A DNA stretch of 64,000 nucleotides from Apostichopus japonicus (taxonomy: Eukaryota > Echinodermata > Holothuroidea > Aspidochirotida > Stichopodidae), in assembly GCF_037975245.1 (NCBI RefSeq), contig NC_092574.1:22314713-22378712 (forward strand). Direction: 5' to 3'. Below the pieces are notes generated by a model, which did not search any database, had not been told where the DNA came from, and saw only the letters and a program-made list of their open reading frames with translations. Positions 48,675 through 61,225 of this stretch are shown here, one piece after another; positions within the stretch are counted from its first letter, which is position 1, and each line of letters starts with the position of its first letter. A program made the position numbers and the translations under genes.

Positions 48675-50498
48675 CCATAAATTGAATATGGTAATAACAG
48701 AAGAAAAGCAGCATTACTGTGGTAAATAATTAACTTTCATTTATGTTTAAGATACCAATCAAATTCCTAACGGACAGTTTTTCCTTACCGTAAGTAATCC
48801 AAGTACCATTTAATTCTTCCCTTTTTTTTAAATGTTTGATACAATGTTACAAAGAGATGTCAATCATTTTAAGGATATGCAGGGTTTGTTTCTAATTAGC
48901 TGTTTTTCTATCCTAAACTTGCTGTTTTGTCAATTTTTAATTTACGTTGAGGAATTGTTTGATGATGGAGTGTCAGGTAGTTTAAACTTCAAAATAATCA
49001 CAATCTTGTCAGAATTTTGTCAGAATTATACTTGACATATTTTAAGCAAGTATAGGTATATCTGCAGAGTAAGGTTCAATCGAAGTGTATATGTATAAAA
49101 TATGTTGCTACGGCGTAGATAGTAATGTAACGCAACCCCCGGAGAGGCGAAACCTCATAGCACAGAAATATAAACAATTAACCTCAAACTGCGAATACAC
49201 TGAAGATGTGTAAATAAGAAAAATATCATTTGCATGTGAAATCCTTTCAAGAAGTTGTAATGTCATTATCGAGCTAATTACCACCGGAATGCACTATTTC
49301 GAGGTAGCAAAATGGATCGTTACTTTAACGTTCCTATAAAGAAGTGGTTCTAATATTGTAACATATATGACTTGAATCGCAAAAATATGTATACCTCTGA
49401 TTTTCGTCATTGTTGAAGTTTGAAATGTTTAAACGAGCGGGAAAAAAGACATATGAAATTTCTAATACACTTTCAGCAAAACTAGTTAGCCACTAAAAAC
49501 GGTGGTAACAACTCCATCCAAAGTTTCCATTTGCATGTAATTCTCAGAAAATGAGACAAAGTTTTCTATACAGATAAAGATCAATAGATAAATATATGTG
49601 GACAACGTAACTACATTTGGTAAAATATTTCCTTAAAGAAACATCTCAGCAAGAATATTCAGTTGAACTACTACAAGTTGTGTTTGCTGAATACCTGACG
49701 TAATGAATAAGAGTTTAAATGTCATCTGTATTCTCCCCAAGTGTTAGCCTTCTAAAAATTACTAGAAGTTTTCAAAAGTACTTTGCTGGTGGTTCTGCAT
49801 CTTAACTTATTTCGAGACATTGGTGAGTTTAAATTAGACAAGAAAATATTTCCGTGAGGTAAAATACTATAATGGTGGTTGTAATATTCTTATTAAATTG
49901 GGAGCACGGGTGACAATTTTTCTAATTTCTAGCATATTTGAGGCCGACGCTATGGCCTTTACCCATATACATAAGGCTACAACTGGTGAAATTTGTAACG
50001 GTAATGAGTGTTTGAGTACAACAGTTTTATAATTTTGGTAATGGTTGATATAAATGTTTCATAATATCATGATATTATATCTTCTTTGTTTCTTTTCTTG
50101 TTGTGTTGTTTTCTGGACGGCATTGAGAACATTGCTTATAATGTCAACACACTTTTTTTATTATATGTTTCGAAGTTGAAGTCGTATGAGTTATGATACA
50201 CGAAGTGTCCAGAAATATTCAAATCCGCTTCATCTGCTGGGCTGCCCAATTGCTAGGCATACCAGCAACAAGGCATAGAACATAATGAAAACAAACATCT
50301 GTCCTTGTATCTGGAATATTAAGTGGTAATAAAAGCGAATAATGGTATCAAAAATGTTTTTGATAGTACATAATTCGCATTTAAGGCTAATATCTCTTTA
50401 TTTTGCTTTTAATTCTAATGGTATACAGCTATAGACTTTAGGCACAAAGTAAATTTTGATATATGATTCAACGTTACAAAAAACACTGCTAGCAGCCA
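48675..50498. other. Gene C 3' region
   Basis: Collinear with the DNA after genes A and B. Ends where units 1 and 2 have their shared insertion. No gene seen. Confidence 0.4.
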
Positions 50499-51374
50499 GG
50501 TTTAAGTACAGTTCTATACCTCTCTTCGTATATTTTGAAATATGATCCTTTAAACGACCAGGTTTCATTAATTTAATTTACTGACCATATAGACTAAATA
50601 CACAGAATAAAATTCCTCAGATACAATCGAAAACTCATTATGAAAACACAATATTTTATTGCCCCATCTGACATGCTAATATTCCTATTGAAAGTCCGCG
50701 GGCTTGCTTCACCCTTGATCGACCTATTGAGGGGAGGGCAATTTGCACCACTATTTTTCTGCGTGGGAACGGGGATATCCCGAGCTTGATCAAGCCCCTC
50801 GTGAGAGGTGGGGTTAGGACAGCTAAGCCCGGGTAAACGTTGACCAATGTAAATCAACAATTACCTTGGGTTGTAAAAGTTACGATAGATTTTATCAGTT
50901 GTGGTTTCCGCCGCTTGCTTATTCCAGTATCGACACAAAACTGTGTTGTATTTTCTAATATTTGTTGTGTGTACAAATGACAAATGCAGTGAGAATAAAG
51001 GACATGAGTAGTACACAGTATAGCTGCCCGCATATATCCGCATACATATATAGTTTCAGTTGCTGTCTTGAAGCAGGCGCGGATCCAGAGGGGGGTCCAG
51101 GGGGTCCGGTTCCACCCTGCTCTTGGCCAAAAAAAAAAGAGAAAAAAAGAGTGAAAAAAAGAGACAGAAAAAAGAGAGAGAAGAAAATAATTAAATTAAA
51201 CGCCAATTTTAAACGTGTAGGACGTCAGAAGGGCGGTTATCCTTACAAGTCAGCCAGGTGTGTCTTTTCTGTCAGATGAACTTAAGTGTGCACGCGTGCT
51301 ACACGTGCCAAAAATGCCTAACAATCTCAATTTTCAGACCGAAGAGTTTCAAAATTGAGGTGGTGTTCGAATTT

Positions 51375-51400
51375 TTTTGGGCGGTGAGGTGGCAGAGCGG
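51375..51400 (+). repeat. tRNA A-box-like fragment
   Basis: GAGGTGGCAGAGCGGTAGGC resembles the D-arm/A-box of a Ser or Leu tRNA or of a SINE head. No B box or cloverleaf follows, so only a fragment is called. It lies just past the unit 3 breakpoint. Confidence 0.35.
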
Positions 51401-51654
51401 TAGGCTGCATAGGATGCGCCAACGAATTCTTCATGAGCAAACCCCTCACCCTTCCAGAATCTTTGATCCGATCCTGAATCAAATAGTGGTGACGGAACGG
51501 GAGGGGGATTGGGGGCTAAAGGCATTTTGATTTTTGTATCATCTCAACTCATCTGATTTGTATTACCATATTTCATAGATTGCTTTATTCTCATCAATTG
51601 AGAAATTGCAGACATGAGATCCATATTTTCAGGCTAGGTACATGCAGCTTAGAA

Positions 51655-51822
51655 TACTCGGGAAGTGCCGTTTCCGGCCATCTGGGGGGTTTGTAAAGCC
51701 AAAAATTTCTGGTGCGCTCCGCGCAAACCGATGGTGGCGCTCCGCTTAGATAGTCTTACATTCAGGCGCGGCTGGACCGGACAGACCCCCCCCCCTGTCA
51801 CAAGTCCTGCATCCGCCCCTGT
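51655..51822 (-). mobile_element. Terminal fragment of the CAGGSGCGTATCC family
   Basis: Inverted relative to the copy at 5542: contains GGTGGCGCTCCGCTTAGATAG and ends GCATCCGCCCCTG. About 165 bp, diverged. Confidence 0.5.
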
Positions 51823-52449
51823 TGAAGACGTCCAGATAATCGACAAAGCCCATTATTATTTCCCGTACAACATGTCGCATGGGACTTAGCAAAGTACGTG
51901 GTCGGACGATGAAGTAACAAAGGTTGTGCCACGATAACGTAAAGCGTTTAGTCTACACGCCATAACTTCTTTTACGCAATACTAGCAAAATACGCTGGTA
52001 GTGGAAGTTCTTGTTGGCAGCTTGCCAAAAAAAAGGTTTTACATCAATGTCAAGTAAAATGGTACAGTATATAACAGGTGTGAACATCGAGTTGCAACAA
52101 AACATTTTGCGCCATGTCTCGAGCCCAACCATTTTCTGTTAGGGCTTACATATTTCTTTTGGGTAAAGTGTGGAAATATTTTTTTCCAGAGTTGTTGGAA
52201 CAATTTTACGAACACAAAGTCGGCCTATCTGCTATAATAATACTATTGTATTCAGGTTTCAGGTTTATTTGTTTTCATTTTGGAAACTTTGAAAGATCTT
52301 TTCCTCAAATGATTTGTTTACGTAACCCCCCCCCCCCCCCCGCGAAAAGTCGTGCCACCCAAAATATTGCTTTTCAGACTGATATTTTCTTGCGCAATGC
52401 ATTTACTTTTTCAAAGCTGGTAAACGTCGGCTGTATCGGGAACGTCCCG
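51823..52449. other. Intergenic stretch
   Basis: Contains a C15 run near 52327. An open frame at 52114-52482 shows no domain or splice support and ends in a tandem duplication. No gene called. Confidence 0.4.
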
Positions 52450-52608
52450 GTAGAAAATAGTACGTTTGCGCTGCTTGGATGATGTAAGCACGTGCCGAAA
52501 ACACCCACTGCCTAGCTGTCGATCGCTGCTCGTAGAAAATAATACGTATGCGCTGCTTGGATGATGTATGCGCGTGCCGAAAGCACTCACTGCCTATACT
52601 GTAAACAA
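52450..52608. repeat. 82-bp tandem duplication
   Basis: GTAGAAAATA(G/A)TACGT starts copies at 52450 and 52532; both continue through GCGCTGCTTGGATGATGTA with a few changes. Confidence 0.85.
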
Positions 52609-53429
52609 TAGTTAGTCAATATGACTAAAAAAATGTAGTCACAACCATGTCTCTATCGACCAGTTTCTTCTAGTCATTTGACAAGATAACATTAGTTTTG
52701 TGAATAATTAAATCGAGTTTTCTGACTAATTAAAATTAGTTCTACTACGATGCCTCTATCGACCAAAGCTTAGTCCAGTGACCAAACCATTAGTCATTGC
52801 AACTGTGACTACTTTATTTAGGTCACAAGACTAGTTTAAGATACTAATTAAGTACTAATTAGTTAAGAAATGAGATAGTGACACACATTGTATGTTTCGT
52901 GGTAATTTTTATTAACATTCAGTATTAATGTAAAATGTGACAAATAAGCAATCCATTTAAAAGTCAGCTCATAAAGAACAGTAACAAACACTAAAGGTTT
53001 AAGAACATTTAAAACTAAAATATATATTTCTGGGACAATTGGGAAAATTTATCTTTACAAAATTGTCAAAATCTTTTCCGATAAAACATCTTGAGAATAC
53101 TCATGGGATTACTTGAAACGCTCCTAAGCCATTAAGTTGGCAGTGTTCAACAGTTTTCAAACAATTAGATCCCCTGATGACCTTAACTACAAGTTCTTAA
53201 CGACCCTCATTGTCCACTGACCATGCATTATTATGGGCTCCATCAGTTTCATCAAAATAGCAGCATGGAAGAGATGTGGATAGACAGATAAAGGGAAAGT
53301 TTGCGAGTACACAGCTCAAATTTGAAAAATAGCACTTTAGCCAAATAAATTATCTTAATTTATATTTAAATATGAATATATATAACATATATTTATTATA
53401 CACAAAATAATATATGTAATGTAATGTAA

Positions 53430-53480
53430 ATAAAATCTTATATAGCGCACTACGCGCGGTGCATCTGTGCGCTTTACAAA
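53430..53480. repeat. TATAGCGC...GCGCTTTACA repeat fragment
   Basis: CTTATATAGCGCACTACGCG and GTGCGCTTTACAAAC resemble a short repeat I recall as common in aquatic animal genomes. Only this fragment is visible. Confidence 0.4.
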
Positions 53481-54769
53481 CAATCTAGAAAATACATTCC
53501 CATAAAACATTAAATAGAAAAAACAGTAAATACATATACCATCTACAGAAATAAACAGGAATATGAGATTGAAAAACTAAAAAAAGTACCGGTGAAGCGT
53601 AAAGCGATAAAACAGATTGACTACAAAATCTACAATTTGAATGCAAAAAAATCATATAAATATCATATAACTATTTATAAATTTATTTATAAAAATAATA
53701 ACCCATGTCAAAATTAAATGGTATAAAAAGGCCTTGAGCAGCTCTATATGACCTTAGCTGTTAAAAGGGCAAGACAATATCCTTATAATTATCATCATCT
53801 CTAATTAGGATAAATAGATATGTTACCATGACAAGCTAAACAAAAAAGTGAGCTTAAAAGTGAACAATTGACCAGAAATCAAATCTCTATGTCTTACAAC
53901 ATCTGACCACTACATTTAAAACCAAAAAACATATAAGTCACTTTATGAACTTGGAAGTGATATTATTCTGAGTTTCTGACAATTGATGTGATGGTACAAT
54001 ATTAATGCAGAACATGTAAGTTGAATATGTTATTATCTTTGAAGCAACACTAGGGTGGAACAGAAAACAAAGTAGTTACAACATTTCTAGAAGTACTTTA
54101 TCACAAACCATAGGCTATGTCTTGAAAGGTAGAAAATTACCTTTTAGGTCAATTTTGGGGTACATTTTAAATGAGGTCTCCACATTCAATCACACTAACC
54201 TCATTTATTGATTGTAATTATTTCCAAGTACACTGAAGTCCATGTTAAAGACTTGCCCGATATATCGATCATCATTTGCTGATAATTTGAACTTTGCTTG
54301 ATCCCAAAAGTGTGCGCAAGTACACAAACAATGATCTTATACACTATACACTTATGTGGGGCTTATAGGCATGCACTATAGCATACTAGTAGTATGACCG
54401 GTGTGCAATATCGAATATTACTGGTGTGCAGTATTATGTGTATGTATATGGCTAGACAAGTCTCTACAACTACAATTTCTGCTGTGAAATTATTTGTCAT
54501 AAGTATTTTATGACTCACCCAGTTTTTCTATAAGTCAATGATGAATACTCAAGTGAACTATATCTTTGCATTACACAAATAAATATCCTTTTTTTTTTCA
54601 CTTTTGACATACAGTTGTGGTAAAGTTACAAAGGCCTAAAGACATTCGATTAAGTATATAACATTTGTGCTAGCCACACTCTGTAAATGCAATGTAAATT
54701 AGCCAGTTATATTGCACCATTGGCACAGTATTTACGGAACACTATGTATGGCCCTTGGTAACACATATC

Positions 54770-55020
54770 AGACATTATGCTCACTACGCTGAGCTACATC
54801 TACATGTTCCCCAGGGGATATCCCATATCATTGCAGCCATAAAGCAGTGCAAATGCTATATTTTTGAATTACCTCGCAGGGTACCCTATACACCCGAGTA
54901 AAGAGAGGCAATTGAGATTAAGTGTCTTCATTAAAGATACATACTTATCGACCAGGTTGGTACATGAACCCACGATCATGGAATCATGTGTTCAGTGCCC
55001 TAACCATTCCGCCAAAACTT
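54770..55020 (-). mobile_element. tRNA-derived SINE with conserved central domain
   Basis: On the minus strand the head near 55015 has an A-box-like GAATGGTTAGGGCACTG and a B-box-like GGTTCATGTACC. The body follows with AATTGCCTCTCTTTACTCGG and GTGTATAGGGTACCCTGCG. That body matches the domain (TTGCCTCTCTCCACCCAGG, then TGTATAAATGGGTACC) that I recall as shared by SINEs across marine animals (MetaSINE type). The 3' end at about 54770 is approximate. Confidence 0.6.
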
Positions 55021-55340
55021 CTCTGTCTTTACGTACTGTGGTACGATGATTGAGTAAAAATAATGACGTCATTGGTCAAAGCTGAAGGCAATAGAAAGTA
55101 AACAAACAGAAGACTAGAACATTCTCGTCACGCTTACATACATGACATGCATAGTGAGTGCCGGTTCGTACAAATTTATGTGACTAATTTATTTTAGTCG
55201 AACGACCATGCAATTTGGTCTGCAACTAACGAATTGGTATTGACTAGCTAACTCTAGTCAATATGACTAGACTTTTGCCATTCGTGACTAACTAACGTGA
55301 CAACCATGCCCGCGTTCGTGGGAACGGACTATTTGGGTGC

Positions 55341-55860
55341 CCCAGCTGTTATTTATATGAAGTTAAACGTTTTGAATAAGTTAGAAGTTATAAAGAAGTA
55401 TGGATTCATATTAACTTTAAGAGCTGGACTGAGAAACCAAAATCATCATCAATTTAGCCAAAAACGGACCATTCAAAAGTTTGTATATATATATGTTAAA
55501 GGCGATATCTTGAAAAACGGAATACCTGTAGAAAAAATCCTAGCAATATAATATTCGTTTTTTCTTGGACTTCAGAATATCAAGATAGTACTCCTTCCTA
55601 AAGGTTTTCCTTTAAATGTATGACTGTTGTTAGTTCAGTAATTCACTGAATCGCGATTGTTAGATACTCAACATTGGACAAATGTTGAATAGATTTAATG
55701 AGCCAAACAATCGTTTGAATAACATGGCCGATACAGATTCCCGAACATTTGATCCGAATTGTAGTAGATTACACACCGCTTCCTTTGCCCCAACGGTCGA
55801 CCACTTCTATACACTACTTATATAGGCTGCCCTCACAAACAAGCATGGAAACATATCATA
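55341..55860. repeat. 520-bp direct repeat flanking copy D, left
   Basis: Matches 60713-61225 in order and orientation (shared: TTATTTATATGAAGTTAAA, CATCATCAATTTAGCCAAAA, ACAAATGTTGAATAGATTTA, GATTACACACCGCTTCC), with moderate divergence. Not present in units 1-3. A weak frame at 55297-55551 is not kept in the other copy. Confidence 0.8.
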
Positions 55861-56790
55861 ACGTATGCCCAAGAAACGGTCAATTATTTATTTCCCGGGT
55901 GGTACTCTAAAGTAGCAGCTCCCTGATAGAATAATGAACGAAAGCTGGTTATTGCTACATGTAAGTAAACAAGTGTTAAATTACCGTCGTTGGGAGGTGT
56001 TATGAGGTAGTTTTGTATTAAGAAGTAGAACCGGATATCTCTCTGTACATACTCATATATGACTGTGTCTTGCTTTTTTTAATTAGAGGACTCAAAGTCT
56101 TGCAACAGAGAGTCTGATTTAGACGAGAGGGTTTACTAATTCCTGTCATTTACCACTCTAGGTCATGTGGCTTAGCCATGTAGTCAATTATATTTGAATG
56201 GACACATTACAAGTCAAGTTGTGTATTGACCGTTATAACTAGAACATATCTCGCATGGAACGTAGCAATGGGGAGAAATAGCTTAAAATGTAACATGCGA
56301 GTGTTATATATGACAAATTATAGGCATATACTTCGGATATAACAATAAATCAACACTTTTCAGTATTTTGGTCAGGAATCTTAATCGAAGTGCATCCTTG
56401 AAAGGCATGGGTCGGGGTGGGAAGAGGGGGAGGGGTCGTTGGCTTTACACAGGGCGGGCAGATGTGTGTTATACTTTAATTCTTCCGTAGATTCGAACTT
56501 TTCGTAATATGTAGATTTCTTTGCAGGTTGGTGGAAACGAGAATTTACATATTAGCCAAATTACTTTTCTTTCTTCTCATTTTCTTTTTCGAACTGATTC
56601 CAATCTGTTTAAAAAGTCGATACTTTAAAAAAGGCGCTCAAGGTAGATCCTGGACTCGAAAACCAAGGTTCTTAACTAACCCTTTCTCAATCCCAGCCCC
56701 CCCCCCCCCCTTCATGAAGACTGTGATCATGATGTGATCATGACAATGTTTCGTCAAATGTGCATCATGAGTGCCTTGGAAAGTTAATAA
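55861..56790. other. Intergenic stretch
   Basis: G-rich patch at 56406-56455 and C12 run near 56698; no gene recognised. Confidence 0.35.
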
Positions 56791-56827
56791 ATACTACACA
56801 TGTTCTTAGCCAAAAGGCTGAATAGCG
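56791..56827 (-). ncRNA. U2 snRNA-like 5' fragment (pseudogene)
   Basis: On the minus strand it reads CGCTATTCAGCCTTTTGGCT, then AAGAACATGTGTAGTAT. This follows the start of U2 snRNA: CGCTTCTCGGCCTTTTGGCT, then the branch-site-pairing GUAGUA inside GTGTAGTAT. Similarity stops after about 40 nt, with no Sm site, so it is a fragment or part of a SINE, not a working U2 gene. Confidence 0.55.
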
Positions 56828-57466
56828 GACAATTCCCTGTACTTCTTCTACACAAAAAATCATTTGCTACGAGCGCTTTATGGCAAGCCAAATGACCGGA
56901 AACCCGGATTTGTCGGCGACAATCCAGGACTCTCGACCAATAAGCCTTGATGTTCGACCGATAAACCCGGATTCGTGAATGATTAACCGTTTTCCCCGCA
57001 TTTACTAGATAGTTAAATATCTAGCAGTTTCTAAGAAACCGACTTTAGACAAGTTTCCAGACAGAATTGGGAATTGAAAGAAAAACAAAACAAATAAGCT
57101 GTGCACTGATGCAGGAACTGGTCTTAACGGAACAATACATATCGTGACGATGCAAGGGTCACTCTTTGGATCATCTTGGATTATAGCTTTCTTTCTTGAT
57201 ATCTGAACAGACTTGTTGCGAATGTGCAAGATACAGAAAAGTGAATTATCTTAACCGTTGGATGGCTACAAAAAAAAGAAAAGAAGATGTGCACTGATGT
57301 GGAACGTGATTCTAATCCGGAATAATTCATTTGTGAAAAAGGGTCAAGCGTTTGGGATGTTGAAGTTTCTTGATTTCTGCATAGTTGTTGAGCTCGTGAA
57401 GACATGGAGAGGCGTACATAACTATCCAGTGAAAGTACAAAGTGCAAGGCGTCACGAACCGCGGCC
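56828..57466. other. Intergenic stretch before copy D
   Basis: No gene recognised. A phrase near 57098 (GTGCACTGATG) recurs at 57287 with some shared sequence after it, a diverged local duplication. Confidence 0.35.
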
Positions 57467-57471
57467 ACTAA

Positions 57472-57541
57472 CCAATAACCGGCTCTGGTTGTTCAGACTC
57501 CACCCAAAGTTTGAATCTAAATGGTGTACTGGTCTATAAAA
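57472..57541 (+). promoter_or_regulatory. Core promoter of copy D: CCAAT (57472-57476) and TATAAAA (57535-57541)
   Basis: Same 63-bp spacings. Homology between unit 4 and the other units begins only about 5 bp upstream of this CCAAT box, so the duplicate kept just the core promoter. Any enhancer further upstream in units 1-3 is not shared. Confidence 0.7.
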
Positions 57542-57597
57542 GGTCTGTGGGCTCTGCCAGAAACACCATTAATCCGGACTTACTTGAAACTGCCAGC

Positions 57598-58503
57598 ATG
57601 TATCGGCTTCTGATTATAGCTGCTGTGGTCGTTAGTTGCCAGGCGTCATCATTTGTAAACGCACCCAGGGGAAAGGGTTGCTCTTAGTAAGTATAGTTGT
57701 ACTATTAATCCATTGTCTTAAATCATTTCCTTCATATGTGCTTTGACCGACAAAACCTAAATGTGATATCGTGAAAATAGTTTGAGTCTAATTAGACAAT
57801 ATTCGTATATAATTGGCACATATTCATCATAATAAATAACACAGCCTCATCATTATTGTTGAGGCTGCTTTAAATTAACACTATTTATTTAGTCATATGT
57901 AACGCAACCTTGTGAATTTATCCTTTTCATTCTCTTGTCTTACCCAGCCCAAACTGGAAATGTGACTGCAAACTAGTCTACAGCTGTGACGGTAGCAACA
58001 AATTTCCAGATGACTTCAGTGACAAATCTATCGCTGGAGAGGTAAAAAATTTGGCCCCTGAAGACTACCAACTGAGGATTCCAGGGAAAAGATGGCGACG
58101 AGAGATCTGGAGTCAAGAAGAGTTTTGTAAAAGGGAATGTCATGATCGAATGAATGCGTTCTTGTGTCTTGACGGTAGCGGTGACCCTTCAGATTACTCT
58201 GACTCTGCCCTTTGTCTTAAGCTTCTTGCCAAAACACCGGGTCCGTTTACCCAAGATGGTAGTGATGAGCCATGCTGCGAGATATACCTACAGTGGGGTC
58301 TTAACTGGTGTCCCGACAAGTGGTACAAACTGGTACGGAATGTTCGGTGTTTAAGTCTAGGTATCGATCCTACTTTTGCGACTCAGGCTCCAGGAGCAAC
58401 ATCTTCGCACGTTTTTAGTGTAGAGGGTGGTTGTACAGCGGATGGAACTCCCGATTTTACGTGGTGTGATATCGCTCCTACATGTCCGGCCCCTTCATCA
58501 TAA
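57598..58503 (+). CDS. Secreted cysteine-rich protein, copy D (2 exons: 57598-57686, 57948-58503)
   Basis: Most diverged paralogue, 214 residues, in a short isolated duplicate. The start is MYRLL instead of MNRLL, and QASS replaces QAST; the signal peptide is otherwise conserved. The intron is 261 bp (57687-57947) with the same GTAAG/CCCAG sites, but differs from copy C at roughly one base in ten, whereas the first 370 nt of exon 2 differ at only a handful of positions. All 15 mature cysteines are kept. The variable segment reads GIDPTFATQAPGATSS, and the C-terminus is DIAPTCPAPSS, longer than in A-C. Intact frame, splice sites, CCAAT and TATA argue for a live gene. Confidence 0.8.
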
Positions 58504-60625
58504 AATGGATATGGTACAAACAGAAAAAAAGCAGCATAACTGTGGTAAATAATTAACTTTCATTTATGTTTAAGAAACCAATCAAATTCCTAACGGACAG
58601 TTTTTGCCTTACCGTAAGTAATCCAAGAACCATTTTTGTTTAAATTTTTGATACAATGTTACAAACAGATGTCAATCACTTTGGGGATATGCAAGGTTCG
58701 TTTCTAGTTAGCTGTTTTTCTATCCTAAACTTGCTGTCTTGTTAAGTTTTAATTTACGTTGAGGTTTTTTTTTTATGATGGAGTGTCCGGTCTCTTAAAC
58801 TTAAACATAACCACAATCTTGTTGGAATTGCTTGACATATTTTAAGCAAGTGTGAGAATTTCTGTAAGTAACGTTCCATCGAAATGTATATGTATAGAAT
58901 ATGTTGCCACGGCAAAGATAATATTGTATCGCACCACAGGAGCGTCCATACATTATAGCACAGTAGCCTATATGAACAATTAACCTAAAGAAGTGAACAC
59001 TTAAATAATTATAATATCATTTGCACATGAAACCATTTGAAGAAGTTTTTATGTCACCATCGAGCTAATTACCAATGGAATGCACTATTTCGAAGTAGCA
59101 AAATGTATCGTTACTTAACGTTCCTATAACGAAGTTGTTTCTAATATTGTAGCATACCGTATATAACTAGAACCGCATAAATATGTTACCTCTGATTTTC
59201 GTAATTGTTGAAGTTTTTGAATGTTTATGCGAGCGGGGGCAAAAAACATAATTTCTACTACACTTTCAGCAAAGCTATATAGCCACTGATAAAGATGGTC
59301 CACAGTTTTCATTTGCATATAATTTCAGAAAATGAGACAAAGTTACCTATACAGATATAGATCAATTGATAAATATATGTGGACATCGTAACTACATTTG
59401 GTAAAATATTTCCTTAAAGAAACGTCTCAGCAAGAATCTTCAGTTGAACTACTACAAGTTGTGTTTTCTGAGTACCTGACGTAATGAATAAGAGTTTAAT
59501 TGCCATCTGTATGCTCCTCAAGTGTTAGCCTTCTCAAATTTATTAGAAGTTCATAAAACTACTTTGCTGATGGTTCTGCATCTCTTAATTATTTCGAGAC
59601 ATTGAAGAGTTTTAAATCAGACAAGAAAATATTTCAGTGAGGAAAAATACCACAAAGGTCGTAGCAAAAATTTTGCTGCCTTGGAAGCACAAGTGACCAA
59701 TTTTCTACTTTCTAGCACATTTGGGGCCAAACCTGATGGCCTTTTTCTTATTTACATTAGGATAAAACTGGTGAAATTTGTAACAGTAATGAGAGATCGA
59801 AAACAAGAATTTTATAAGTTTGGTAATGGTTGATATCAATTTAATAATATATTGATATTGTATTTTTTCTTGTTCTTTTGTTTTCTGAACGGCATTGAGA
59901 ACATTGCTTTTAAAGTCAACAAGTATATGTTATGAAGTGTGTGGAATTTGAAGTTGTATGAGTTATGATTCAAGAAGGATGTCCAGAAATATCCAAATCC
60001 GCTTCATCTGTTGGGCTGTTCAATTGCTAGGCATACCAGCAAAAATTCATCGAATAAATGAAGAAAGTAACATTTGTCCTTATATCTAAAATTTTAAGTA
60101 TTAATAAAGTGAGACTAATGACATCAAACACGTCTTTGATAGTCCAAACGTTGGCTTTTAGATTAAGATCAGTTTTAATTTGGCAAAATTATAATGATAT
60201 TACAGCAAGGATGGCTTTAGGCACATAATAAGTTGTGATATATTATTCAACCTAACGAAAACACTGCTAGCAGTCCAGGTGCAAGTACAGTTCTATATAA
60301 CACTCTTCCTATATTTGAGATACGGTTTCATTAATTTCAGGCACTAACGTTATAGACTATATACACAGACCATTAGGTCACTTCCTCAGGTACAATTGAA
60401 AACTTAGTATGAAAACACGATATTTTATTGCCCCATCTGACATGCTAACAAGACATTATTATTCCTTTTGAAAGTCCGAGGATATGCTTTACCCTTGATC
60501 GACCTATCGAAAGGAGGGCAAATTGCTCCACTCTTTTCTGCGTGGGAACGGGGCTAGCGCGAGCTTGATTTAGCCCCTCGTGGGAGTTGGGGTTAGGACA
60601 GCTATAAGCTCGGGTAAACGTTGAC
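58504..60625. other. Gene D 3' region
   Basis: Diverged counterpart of the DNA after genes A-C, with many small indels. No gene seen. Confidence 0.4.
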
Positions 60626-60712
60626 AACAAAAAAACTCAGTATATAAACAAATACTCATCTGATATTCTAACAAGACATTCATATTCATTTGATAGTCTT
60701 CTAAGGCTTCCC

Positions 60713-61225
60713 CGTTATTTATATGAAGTTAAATGTTTGAATGGGTTATAAGAAGTTATACAGAAAAATGGATTAATATTAACTTTCCGAGCTGGACTTG
60801 GAAACTGAAATCATCATCAATTTAGCCAAAAACGGACTATTCAAAAGTTTGTTTATATGGTTAAGGCGATATCTTGAAATACGGAATGGATGTAGAAACT
60901 ATTTCAGCAATCTAATAGTTGTTTTTCATGGACTTCGGAATATCAAGATAAAACACCTGCTTACAGTTTTCCTTTAAATGTATGACTGCTGTTAGTTCAT
61001 TAAGTCAATCGCAATTGATAGATACTCAACATTGGACAAATGTTGAATAGATTTAATGAGCCAAACGATCGTTTGAATAAAATTGGACAATACAGATGCC
61101 CGAACATTTGCATCAAAATTGTAGGAGATTACACACCGCTTCCCTTGCCCCAAAGTAGTGGCGCGGTCGACCACTTCTATAAACCATTTTTATATGTTTC
61201 CTCACGGGGAAGCGAGGAAAACATA
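60713..61225. repeat. 520-bp direct repeat flanking copy D, right
   Basis: Partner of 55341-55860. Confidence 0.8.

Larger units (their letters stand above)
52613..55308. mobile_element. AGTCA-bordered putative DNA transposon, about 2.7 kb
   Basis: TAGTCAATATGACTA occurs at both borders (52613-52627 and 55255-55269), each followed by ACAACCATG (52641, 55300). Many AGTCA/TGACT motifs cluster within 250 bp of each border. The interior is AT-rich with no transposase frame and includes a SINE. Borders are approximate and the family is not identified. Confidence 0.4.
57467..60625. repeat. Segmental duplication unit 4 (short, diverged)
   Basis: Matches the gene-centred part of units 1-3 from just before the CCAAT box to the sequence ending GGTAAACGTTGAC. 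Non-coding parts show many substitutions and small indels, so this copy is older than the split of units 1-3. It lacks the insertion that units 1 and 2 share at 15795 and 35279. Confidence 0.88.

Noticed and set aside
52114-52482. 122-codon plus-strand frame
   Set aside because: Runs through a C15 homopolymer and into an 82-bp tandem duplication; no domain or conservation.
55297-55551. 84-codon plus-strand frame
   Set aside because: The related sequence at 60713-60910 does not keep the frame open, so the coding potential is not conserved.
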